Below are positions 16,936 through 23,986 of a stretch of DNA of 64,000 bases, piece by piece (position 1 is the stretch's first letter; each line of letters opens with the position of its first letter). The DNA is taken from contig NZ_CP045202.1 of the NCBI RefSeq assembly GCF_016864195.1, positions 2,139,001-2,203,000 on the forward strand. Reading direction: 5' to 3'. A program made the position numbers and the translations under genes. The notes below the pieces were generated by a model, which did no database searches, had not been told where the DNA came from, and saw only the letters and a list, made by a program, of their open reading frames with translations. This stretch comes from Dechloromonas sp. TW-R-39-2. Its GTDB lineage: Bacteria; Pseudomonadota; Gammaproteobacteria; Burkholderiales; Rhodocyclaceae.

Positions 16936-18993
16936 TTAAAAACTACCGCGCCAGGCAAGCTGGACACTACGGCCGGGCGCCTTGATTTCAGCACCGGAAA
17001 CACCTTCGGTCAGGTGCTCATGGTAAATCTTGTCAGCCAGGTTCCTGACCGCAAAACGCAGGCTCTGGTTTTTGGCAAATTGCCAGCTGGCGCCCAGATC
17101 GGCGGTGACGAAACCGGCCGTCGCGTTTTCGGCGCCACGCGTGAATTGCGTCGCCACCCGGTCCTGGCGGTCGACCAAACGCAGCGTGAAGTCGGCCTTC
17201 ACGCCAGGCATGACGCGCCCCATCCAGCCGAGCGACACCTCATCGGCCGGCATCTGGAACAGGGGTTCGTTGAGATCGTCGTTTTCGCCGCGAATACGCG
17301 AGTAGCCGGCACTCAGCCACTGGCCGGCGACAAACTGCCAGCGAGCGTGCGCTTCGATACCGTAGAGCGTGGCGCTGCCGAGATTGACCGTTTTTTTGCA
17401 GTTGCCGGCATTCGGCGCACCGCAAGCAGCTGTGGCGGCTGCACCGCTCAGAATCTGGCCGGTCATGTAGTTGTCGATCTGGTTGTAAAAGGCCGAAATG
17501 CCATAGTCGACCGTGGCATTCGCTCCTTTGATGCCAATCTCGAACTGATCGGCCTTTTCGGCCTCGACTTCAGGGCTGCCGGCATAGAAATAGCCATCGC
17601 CGCGCAAGCCGGACTCGTAACGTTCACGCATCCCCGGCGCCCGGAAGGCACGAGCGTAGTTGGCGTAGGGGCGGAACAGCGGGGCGACTTCGTAAATGGC
17701 GCCAAGGCTGCCGGAAACAGCGCTGTCCGAGCCGTCGAGACCGGTCGTCCGGGCGCCGTTGCCCATGCTGGCGGCCTCGCTCTTGACCGTGTCGTAGCGC
17801 AATCCGGCCAGCAGGTTGAGCCGGCCGAAGCGCATGTCGTCCTGGACGTAAAAGCTGAGCGCCTTGATTCTGGCGTCCTGGAAAGGATTGTTGGCATTCA
17901 GCGTGGTGAAGGGCGCCGCGCTGACCATCTTGCGATCCGGATTGCCGCTCATTTCCCAGGCATTGACGCCGAAGGACAGCAGATGCTGCGGATGAACCAG
18001 CCAGTCGGCCTTGGCATCGAAACCGTTGGTTTCGAAAGTGACCCGGTTGGTGACGATGTCGCGATTCAGATTGTTGGCCCAGGAATTGATGTTGCGCTCC
18101 ATTTCCTGCCGATAGACGCGGAGATCCAGATTGACCGGCGCTTCGCCTGTGCCCCGGCGGTTGTAGCCGATCTCAAGCAGGCGGCGCTCCTGTTCCGGCG
18201 AATGCACGGTGGTGCTGCCGACCAGCGGGCTGGCATGCGGCTTGGTCGAACCGGCGTACCAGACGTCTTCATCCTTGTGCATTTGGGCTGAAATGCGCAA
18301 TTGCTGCTGGGCATCGATCCTGAAGCGGTACTGGCCGATCAAGGCGTCCGAGTCATAGCCGGTGCGGGCGACCGTACCCTCCGGCGATTTGTAATCATCG
18401 ATCCTGGCCAGCGAAGCGCCGAGCATCAACGCATGATCAGCGGCGCTGGCGTTGAGCACGGCCGTACCGCGCATGCCCTTACTGGCGCTGTCGAAACTGG
18501 CGCCGGTTTCCAGTCCGAAACCGGGAACAAACCGGGCTTGCGGCAACAGAACGTTGATCGCACCGCCAATCGCACCGGTGCCGTAGAGGACCGAAGCGCC
18601 CCCCTTGATCACCTCAACCCGTTCAGCCAGGCCAAGCGTCATGAATGAAGCAATCGCGCCGGCCGGCTGGGCCGAATTGAAGCGCATGCCATCGACCAGC
18701 AATACGGTGCTTTCCTTGCCAAGGCCGCGAATCACCGGATTCTGCCCCTGGGCGCTGTCGTTCGAAACGGCGATACCGGGCTCGCCGCGCAAGGCATCGC
18801 CGACATTCGCGGCACCGCGCCGGGCAATGTCCTCACGGTCGAGCGTGGTGGTCGATAGCGGCGTATCGAGATCGTTGGCGGCATAACCCTTGGCGGTGAC
18901 ATTGACGGCAGAAAGTGTGCTTTCCTGGGCGTTGACCGCGGAAAAGGCAACAAGCAGGGCAATCGTGACGGTACTAAGACGAGGCAAGTCCAT
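16936..18993 (-). CDS. TonB-dependent outer-membrane receptor (first)
   Basis: A 685-residue receptor. Residues 1-24 are a signal peptide; the TonB box region is STLSAVNVTAKG; the plug (about 40-150) has TTTLDREDIARRGAANVGDAL and IKGGASVLYGTGAIGGAINVLLP; the rest is a 22-strand barrel ending in aromatic Phe (QLAWRGSF). A cysteine pair in AACGAPNAGNCKK lies in an outer loop. GGAG 6 bases before the ATG at 18993 sets the start; an upstream TTG at 18999 is less likely. Ligand unknown: layout recalls copper- or siderophore-type receptors. A Fur-like box lies about 80 bp upstream. Confidence 0.9.
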   Translation of the reverse strand: MDLPRLSTVTIALLVAFSAVNAQESTLSAVNVTAKGYAANDLDTPLSTTTLDREDIARRGAANVGDALRGEPGIAVSNDSAQGQNPVIRGLGKESTVLLVDGMRFNSAQPAGAIASFMTLGLAERVEVIKGGASVLYGTGAIGGAINVLLPQARFVPGFGLETGASFDSASKGMRGTAVLNASAADHALMLGASLARIDDYKSPEGTVARTGYDSDALIGQYRFRIDAQQQLRISAQMHKDEDVWYAGSTKPHASPLVGSTTVHSPEQERRLLEIGYNRRGTGEAPVNLDLRVYRQEMERNINSWANNLNRDIVTNRVTFETNGFDAKADWLVHPQHLLSFGVNAWEMSGNPDRKMVSAAPFTTLNANNPFQDARIKALSFYVQDDMRFGRLNLLAGLRYDTVKSEAASMGNGARTTGLDGSDSAVSGSLGAIYEVAPLFRPYANYARAFRAPGMRERYESGLRGDGYFYAGSPEVEAEKADQFEIGIKGANATVDYGISAFYNQIDNYMTGQILSGAAATAACGAPNAGNCKKTVNLGSATLYGIEAHARWQFVAGQWLSAGYSRIRGENDDLNEPLFQMPADEVSLGWMGRVMPGVKADFTLRLVDRQDRVATQFTRGAENATAGFVTADLGASWQFAKNQSLRFAVRNLADKIYHEHLTEGVSGAEIKAPGRSVQLAWRGSF

Positions 18994-19069
18994 GAACAAC
19001 TCCAGTGAATGCGGCTGGCTGGCGTAGGCTGGCTTGCCTGATCGTTAATCAGAAAACGCTAACATTTTA

Positions 19070-19088
19070 CCAAATGAGAATGATTGTT
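19070..19088. promoter_or_regulatory. Putative Fur box of the TonB/ABC/NnrS operon
   Basis: A TGAGAATGATTGTT core matches the 19-bp Fur consensus at about 12 of 19 positions. It lies 77 bp before the receptor start, in an AT-rich promoter region. Confidence 0.55.
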
Positions 19089-19121
19089 AATTTGATTGAT
19101 GTCATTTTTGTCGTACAAAGT

Positions 19122-19154
19122 AAAACGCCCGGAGCGACTGATCGCATCCGGGCG
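19122..19154 (-). terminator. Intrinsic terminator of the rpsD-like/hemP/TonB operon
   Basis: On the minus strand, CGCCCGGA and TCCGGGCG arms enclose a 13-base loop and are followed by TTTTA. It lies 18 bp after the stop of the second TonB receptor. Confidence 0.75.
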
Positions 19155-19171
19155 CGCTGAGCTGGCTGGCT

Positions 19172-21094
19172 TCAGAAATCGGCGCGTAACGTCACATACA
19201 GATTGCGACCCAGCTCGGCATAGCCGAAATTGGCTGATTTTTCGGCCAGCCGGACATCGGTCAGGTTGTTGACGCCGGCCCGGAGGCTGAACGTCTGGTC
19301 GAAACGCTTGCCGACACTGGCATTCCACAAGGCGTAGGCGGGCAGGTCGCCGGCACTGCTGCTTTGATCGCCATAGTATTCGACCCCGCCGCGACTGCTC
19401 CAGCCTTGGCCGATGGTCCAATCGACGGTTGAAGCCAACGAAATTCTAGGCCGGTCGTTCAATGCCTTGCCGGTTGTTTCATCCTGGGTATCGAGCAGGG
19501 TCAGGTTGGTGTTCCACAGCAAATTGCTGCTGACATTCCAGCTAAAGCCGGTTTCCAGACCGTTGATCGTTGCCTTGTCGACGTTGTCGTAAAGATAGGT
19601 GCGGCGAATGCCGACCGTCTTGATCAGGCGATAGGTAATCAGGTCGTCAACCTTGGTGTGGAACAAGGTGGCCCGCAGATTCAGCGGGCCGCGCTTCCAG
19701 TCGGCGCTGATTTCGAGCGAGTCGGATTTCTCGGGCTGGATGTTGCCGTTGCCCAGGAAAGTATGCGGCCCTTCGGCACCGATATAGCTGGGCGAAATCT
19801 GCTTCAGCGTCGGCGCCTTGAAGGCGTGGCCGTAGCCCCCCTTGATGACCAGTTCCGGGCTGGCTTCCCAGACCAGGTAGGCGCGCGGGCTGGCTTCCGA
19901 GCCGAACAGTTCGTGTTCGTCACCACGTACACCGGCGGTCAGCATCACGCTGCTGCCGAGTGCGATTTCATCCTGGATGAACAGTGCCTTGTGCGTTGCG
20001 CTGTCCTTGCCGCCGATCAGGCCGCTATTTTTCAGAGATTCCGTCCGGTGTTCGCCGCCAATCGTGATGATCTGGCCACCCAGCTTGATCGCGGCAAAGG
20101 CATCGACAACCTCGTCGCTCATGTTTTGCGGCCGGGTTGCGCTGACGCCATTGGTTCGCGTATTGGTCACGTCGATTTCGCTGCGATAGGCCCGGACCTG
20201 GCTGCGCCAGGCACCGAACTCGCCTTTCCAGGCCACGCTGGCTTGGGATTTTTCGATGTCGTAGCGATTCTCGTAAGCTTTACCGGCACTGCTCACATCA
20301 TCGTAAGTGCGCACCTCGTCGCCCTTGCTCCACTGGACATCGACACTTTGCGACTCAGTCAACTTGAGGGTACCGCCCAGACCGGCAGTCCGTGTCTTGC
20401 GTCCCTCGATTTCGGAATAGCGCCGGTCGTCCTTGTTGGCGACGGCAGCACGTTGGGTGCTCTCGCCATTGACGCGCAGCGTCACTCGTTCGCCGACCGG
20501 GCCGGCGGCAAAAACCGAGCCCTGGGTTGCCTGGCCGCCATCGTTGTCGGCCAGGGCCGACCCTGAGAGCATCAACGAGCCGATCCATTTGTCCTTGGGT
20601 TGGCGGGTGATCAGATTGATCACCCCGCCGAGCGCCTCTGAACCATACAGGGTAGACATCGGGCCGCGAATGATTTCAACCCGTTCGATGGCTGAAACCG
20701 GCAGCCAGCCGTACTGGTAGTCGGAATGGCCAACGACATCGTCGGAGGGAGCAATGCGGCGCCCGTCGATCAGCGTCAGCGTGTGTTTTCCTTCCAGCCC
20801 GCGTAACGCCAGCGTCTTGCGACCGCCGACCTGGCGTGGCGAAAGCGTGATGCCGGGGCTGCCGCGTACGGCATCGAGCAAATCGGTGGCGTTGCGCTCT
20901 TCAAGCTCTTCACGGCTGATCACGCTGATTGATGCCGGTGCCGTGCGGGTTTCGTGTTCGGACAAGGTGGCGCTGACCACGGTTTGTTTCAGCGTTGTTT
21001 CTTCGGTCAAGCCATCCTGCGCGAAGCCGCCAAGCGCGCTGAGGATGGCAAGCGTGCAGACGCGCAGTTTGAAGCGGGGATGAGTGGGGTACAT
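19172..21094 (-). CDS. TonB-dependent receptor (second; CirA/FepA-like)
   Basis: A 640-residue outer-membrane receptor. Signal peptide in residues 1-25, TonB box near LKQTVVSATL, plug with SVISREELEERNATDLLDAV, ALRGLEGKHTLTLIDGRR and IIRGPMSTLYGSEALGGVIN (catecholate-receptor style), and a barrel ending NLYVTLRADF. AGGAGG 4 bases before the ATG at 21094 sets the start. It is the third gene after the S4 paralogue and HemP, 75 bp after hemP. HemP-linked receptors usually import haem or haem-derived iron, but the sequence is also close to colicin-I-receptor type siderophore receptors. Confidence 0.9.
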   Translation of the reverse strand: MYPTHPRFKLRVCTLAILSALGGFAQDGLTEETTLKQTVVSATLSEHETRTAPASISVISREELEERNATDLLDAVRGSPGITLSPRQVGGRKTLALRGLEGKHTLTLIDGRRIAPSDDVVGHSDYQYGWLPVSAIERVEIIRGPMSTLYGSEALGGVINLITRQPKDKWIGSLMLSGSALADNDGGQATQGSVFAAGPVGERVTLRVNGESTQRAAVANKDDRRYSEIEGRKTRTAGLGGTLKLTESQSVDVQWSKGDEVRTYDDVSSAGKAYENRYDIEKSQASVAWKGEFGAWRSQVRAYRSEIDVTNTRTNGVSATRPQNMSDEVVDAFAAIKLGGQIITIGGEHRTESLKNSGLIGGKDSATHKALFIQDEIALGSSVMLTAGVRGDEHELFGSEASPRAYLVWEASPELVIKGGYGHAFKAPTLKQISPSYIGAEGPHTFLGNGNIQPEKSDSLEISADWKRGPLNLRATLFHTKVDDLITYRLIKTVGIRRTYLYDNVDKATINGLETGFSWNVSSNLLWNTNLTLLDTQDETTGKALNDRPRISLASTVDWTIGQGWSSRGGVEYYGDQSSSAGDLPAYALWNASVGKRFDQTFSLRAGVNNLTDVRLAEKSANFGYAELGRNLYVTLRADF

Positions 21095-21169
21095 GAAGCC
21101 TCCTGAAATCATGGAAATAGGCTGGCTTCCTGCACTTCAGGTGGCTGGCAAAGCGGTCTGGGCCGATGG

Positions 21170-21388
21170 TTACTTGGTCAGAATCAGCTTGTCCAGGCGA
21201 GTGATTCGCAAACTGTAGCGTTCGCCGCCATGCATGATGCTGATCTCCTGGTGATTGCCGAACAGGCTCTGGCTGCTGATTCTGTGGCCATCGCTCCGGC
21301 TTGCCAGCGGGCTGACCGGAAGATTGTCCTGCGAGTGACGCAAGTGTCGGTTGAACGGCGTTTTGACGGTTTGTTTCTGGTGTTGCAT
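21170..21388 (-). CDS. hemP: Hemin uptake protein HemP
   Basis: A 72-residue protein whose end is the HemP signature: GNHQEISIMHGGERYSLRITR followed by LDKLILTK. HemP is a small Fur-regulated protein that activates or supports haem-receptor expression in several proteobacteria. The N-terminal 40 residues are basic and not conserved. The ATG at 21388 lies 11 bases after AAGGA, which overlaps the S4-paralogue stop region; an ATG at 21400, 2 bases after that stop, is an alternative. Either way it is translationally coupled to the S4 paralogue. Confidence 0.88.
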   Translation of the reverse strand: MQHQKQTVKTPFNRHLRHSQDNLPVSPLASRSDGHRISSQSLFGNHQEISIMHGGERYSLRITRLDKLILTK

Positions 21389-21402
21389 GGGATGGCTCAT
21401 CC

Positions 21403-22020
21403 TTACATTCGGGTGGCGTAATACTCGACGATGCGCTGCAAGTCGATCGGGAAGGGGGCTGACGTACCATCCGGCAGATGGCTGAGACGGGCGGTCAGTG
21501 TCGTGCTGTCGAGTGCGATCCATTCCGGGCGTTCAAGCGCCGGGCTTTCGAGGGCACTGCGGATGGCGGTGAGTTTGCCGCCTTGCTCGGTCGGGCCGAA
21601 GGCGTCGCCGACGCGGATGCGGATCGATGGAATGGTGACGCGCCGGCCATTGAGGGCGAAGTGACCGTGGCTGACCAGTTGCCGGGCCGCCGGGATGGTG
21701 GGTGCGAAACCGGCCCGAAACACGAGGTTGTCGAGGCGACGTTCGAGCAGTTCGACCAGCTTGTCGCCGGTCGCACCGCGGTCCTTTTTAGCATCGAGCA
21801 CGACGCGGCGTAGTTGACGCTCGGAAAGTCCGTAGTTGTAGCGCAACTTTTGCTTTTCCATCAGTTGCAAACCAAATTCGGACTTGCGGCTGCTCAGCTT
21901 GCGTGCGCCATGCTGGCCGGGAGGCTGCGGTCGATCCTGCATCGTTTTACGACTCAGGCCGGGCAGATCGACGCCCAGAGCGCGCAAAACCTTGAGACGG
22001 GGGCCGGTGTAACGGGACAT
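21403..22020 (-). CDS. rpsD: Ribosomal protein S4 paralogue lacking zinc cysteines
   Basis: A 205-residue S4 protein: MSRYTGPRLKVLRALG, PGQHGARK, the S4 RNA-binding domain with RRLDNLVFRAGFAPTIPAARQLVSHGHFALNGRRV, and the C-terminal VEYYATRM. It has no cysteine at all, so it cannot hold the zinc found in many S4 proteins. It is outside the alpha (rpsMKD-rpoA-rplQ) operon and is followed 2 bp later by hemP, behind a Fur-like box. It looks like a stress paralogue that could replace or modulate S4 under iron or metal starvation; a regulatory RNA-binding role is also possible. Confidence 0.9.
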   Translation of the reverse strand: MSRYTGPRLKVLRALGVDLPGLSRKTMQDRPQPPGQHGARKLSSRKSEFGLQLMEKQKLRYNYGLSERQLRRVVLDAKKDRGATGDKLVELLERRLDNLVFRAGFAPTIPAARQLVSHGHFALNGRRVTIPSIRIRVGDAFGPTEQGGKLTAIRSALESPALERPEWIALDSTTLTARLSHLPDGTSAPFPIDLQRIVEYYATRM

Positions 22021-22050
22021 ATTTTTTCTTTCAGTTAATTTGACGGTCTG

Positions 22051-22061
22051 CTGCGGTCAAC
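22051..22061 (-). repeat. GTYGACCGCAG repeat, copy 5
   Basis: Exact copy (T form) in the leader of the S4 paralogue; it contains the stop codon of the possible 39-aa frame. Confidence 0.7.
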
Positions 22062-22176
22062 GGGCCAAAAATGACAAAACCCGCGGCGGATGACGCCGAG
22101 AAACAGGGACTGATGCGGAAAGCGGTTGGGTCGCGGCTGATCGCCGGCATTCAGCAAACAGGTCGGTGTTATCCAT
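22057..22176 (-). CDS. Possible 39-aa leader ORF
   Basis: The frame ATG at 22176 to TGA encodes MDNTDLFAEC then a serine/arginine-rich tail ending FLAR. GGAG sits 6 bases before the ATG. It lies between the Fur-like box and the S4 paralogue, 36 bp from the latter. No family is recognised; it may be a coupling leader peptide or chance. Confidence 0.3.
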   Translation of the reverse strand: MDNTDLFAECRRSAATQPLSASVPVSRRHPPRVLSFLAR

Positions 22177-22287
22177 GAGGCACTCCAGACGTTTTGACAA
22201 AAACTGGCTGGCTGGCCGGATACCCGGATGGCTGGCTGAATCGGGAAGGGAAAGCGTCGGTCCGGATCAAGGAATGACGCTTTCGAT

Positions 22288-22306
22288 CTAAATAAGAATT
22301 ATTATC
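22288..22306. promoter_or_regulatory. Putative Fur box of the rpsD-like/hemP operon
   Basis: The half AATTATTATC matches the Fur consensus at 9 of 10 positions and the other half more loosely, about 13 of 19 overall. It lies about 270 bp before the S4 paralogue, directly behind the end of the haem operon. A Zur-like reading is possible because of the AT-rich symmetry. Confidence 0.55.
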
Positions 22307-22339
22307 AATAAAGCGATTCGGGTCAAGCAATATGACCCA

Positions 22340-23140
22340 TCAGGCTGTTTGTTTCTGCCGGTCGGCAGGCTTGATCAGGCAGCCACGCCGGATGAAGCGA
22401 TCCTGGAAAAGGAAGCCCTGCACCAGATCAAATCCCATTTGTCGGGCCATCGCCAGGTGATCCTCGGTTTCTATCCCTTCAAGCACCGTCGTCAGCCCGA
22501 GATCGGCCGCCTGGGCCAGTGCCCAGGTCAGGATGGTGCGCTGCTTGGCCGACATTTCGCCGACCAGCCACGAGCGGTCGAATTTCAGGAAGGCGGCGTG
22601 CATCAGTGCGGCATAGGAAACCAGGCCGCGTGACGAAGCCAGGTCGTCGATCGCCAGGCGAATCTTTTCCTGGTCGAGCTGGCGCATCATGCGCTCGGAA
22701 AGATCGACGTCCTGTAAATGCAGGTTCTCGATCACTTCGACCACCAGCCGGCTGCGTTGCTGCCGCAAAACGGGCAGGAAAACGTTTTCACCATCCTCGG
22801 CTTCACCCACGGCATAACTGTCCGGATCGAGGTTGACGAAGAGCAAGCCATGCTGCGGTGCCTCGGCCAGTTGCAGGCGTTTCATTTCCAGTTCGGCATG
22901 CAGCAGGAGCAGGGGATTGGCGTGCAGGGCCTCGAATACATGGTCAGGCGGCAAAGTGCGGCCGGTCGTGTCGATGAAACGGGCCAGTGCTTCATGGCAC
23001 TGCGCATCGCCGGTACGGGTCGACACCAGCGGCTGGTACTCGACGCCGAAGCGGCGACTGTTCAGACACTCAAGAATGCGATGCGGATGAATTTTGGGTT
23101 GCGGCACATTGGCTTTCAGAGGTTCATGGAATAACAGCAC
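22340..23140 (-). CDS. EAL-domain cyclic-di-GMP phosphodiesterase
   Basis: A 266-residue protein consisting of one EAL domain with no sensor or membrane segment. The metal and catalytic residues appear intact: Glu50 of EALARF, Asn103 in NLDP, Glu135 in VVEVIEN, Asp165-Asp166 in IDD, Lys186 in LKFD, Glu221 and Glu224 in EGIET, and Gln241 in QGFLF. So it should cleave c-di-GMP. The GTG start at 23140 shares its G with the TAG of the DUF2149 gene, coupling it to the haem operon as the last gene. Iron supply may thus lower c-di-GMP. Confidence 0.88.
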   Translation of the reverse strand: MLLFHEPLKANVPQPKIHPHRILECLNSRRFGVEYQPLVSTRTGDAQCHEALARFIDTTGRTLPPDHVFEALHANPLLLLHAELEMKRLQLAEAPQHGLLFVNLDPDSYAVGEAEDGENVFLPVLRQQRSRLVVEVIENLHLQDVDLSERMMRQLDQEKIRLAIDDLASSRGLVSYAALMHAAFLKFDRSWLVGEMSAKQRTILTWALAQAADLGLTTVLEGIETEDHLAMARQMGFDLVQGFLFQDRFIRRGCLIKPADRQKQTA

Positions 23141-23469
23141 TAATTGGCCGGTACGCCCTCGGGGACGTAGACCATCGAGCCATCCTTCATTTTGTAGGCG
23201 ACGCCGGCCTTTTCGCCGTCGCCGCTACCGATGTTGCCGTTGGCCTTGTATTTCTCGATCTTTTCGCCCTTCTTGATCATCACTTCCATGCTCGGCTTGC
23301 CGGGATCGGTGATCACGGTGACGTCCTGCTTGTTGAAGGGATTGATCAGCGGGTTCTGGGCGACAGTGATGAGCAGCGCGGCGATGATGACGAGGAAGAT
23401 GTCGATCAGGTTGACCACCGACAGGATCGGGTCCTCGGTTTCCGGTTCGTGCAACAGTTTCAGGCTCAT
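23140..23469 (-). CDS. DUF2149 protein, ExbD/HmuV-like
   Basis: A 109-residue inner-membrane protein. After a short cytoplasmic N-terminus, residues about 17-38 form one membrane helix (LSVVNLIDIFLVIIAALLI) that contains an Asp in the place of the proton-carrying Asp of ExbD/TolR. The rest is a small soluble periplasmic domain. DUF2149 proteins occur with ExbB/MotA-like partners and CobN-like proteins in haem loci. It overlaps the ExbB-like gene upstream by ATGA. Predicted partner in a proton-driven motor; not tested. Confidence 0.85.
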   Translation of the reverse strand: MSLKLLHEPETEDPILSVVNLIDIFLVIIAALLITVAQNPLINPFNKQDVTVITDPGKPSMEVMIKKGEKIEKYKANGNIGSGDGEKAGVAYKMKDGSMVYVPEGVPAN

Positions 23470-23948
23470 GCTGCGGCTCCGCGCAAACTCTCGATTTCCA
23501 GCATTTCCTCGGCCAGCCAGCGGCGGCGCACATTGACCACCCAGTAGGTGATCGAGGCTGCGATCAAGGCCAGGATGACGGCCGAGAAAGCGATGGTCAG
23601 GTTTTCCGATACCTGGGCCAGGTTGCCGTCGGATAGCGATTTCAGCGCCGGCCCCATCGGGATCATCGTCGCCACCAGGCCAAGCATCGGCGTCACCCGG
23701 CTGGCGATGCGCGGGTTCTCCAGCGCCTTGTGGGCGAGCAGGTCGAGCTGGTCTGCGGTCAACGCCGGATTTTGGCGAAAATCGCTGACCAGCGGCCGGC
23801 CCAGGCCTTTTTTCCGATACATCGCGAGCAGCAGGAATTCGCCCAGCACCCAGAAGGCGTAAAGGAAAAGGCCGGCAATCAGGGCCAGGGTGGGCAGCAG
23901 GAACAGCTGCGAAATCTGGTACATCGACAGTTCTACGAGATTGGACAT
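23466..23948 (-). CDS. MotA/TolQ/ExbB-type proton channel protein, HmuU/T-like
   Basis: A 160-residue inner-membrane protein with about three helices (residues 12-36, 82-105, 118-142). The motif VTPMLGLVATMIPMGPAL followed by ENLTIAFSAVILALIAASI corresponds to the GLLGTV... and TAxGLxVAIPA segments of ExbB/TolQ. It is shorter than ExbB, as in the HmuT/HmuU-type relatives. ATG 23948 follows GGAG; start and partner fit. Its stop overlaps the DUF2149 start by ATGA, so the two are made as a pair. Confidence 0.82.
   Translation of the reverse strand: MSNLVELSMYQISQLFLLPTLALIAGLFLYAFWVLGEFLLLAMYRKKGLGRPLVSDFRQNPALTADQLDLLAHKALENPRIASRVTPMLGLVATMIPMGPALKSLSDGNLAQVSENLTIAFSAVILALIAASITYWVVNVRRRWLAEEMLEIESLRGAAA
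23753..23763 (-). repeat. GTYGACCGCAG repeat, copy 6
   Basis: Exact copy (T form) inside the ExbB-like gene, read as Leu-Thr-Ala-Asp. Confidence 0.7.
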
Positions 23949-23986
23949 AAGGACTCCGTGAAAAAATGGGGTGGATATGAAGTGGC

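Larger units (their letters stand above)
22021..22339. other. Leader region of the rpsD-like/hemP operon
   Basis: A 319-bp gap with a Fur-like box at its far end, two GGCTGGCT-rich clusters at 22204-22217 and 22227-22240, a possible 39-codon reading frame and one GTYGACCGCAG copy. The leader RNA would be about 250 bases, long enough for extra regulation. Confidence 0.5.

Noticed and set aside
18994..19121. Cobalamin riboswitch before the TonB receptors next to a CobN-like gene
   Set aside because: No B12-box-like sequence or the conserved core is visible in this or the other receptor leaders, and no cobalamin synthesis genes are present.
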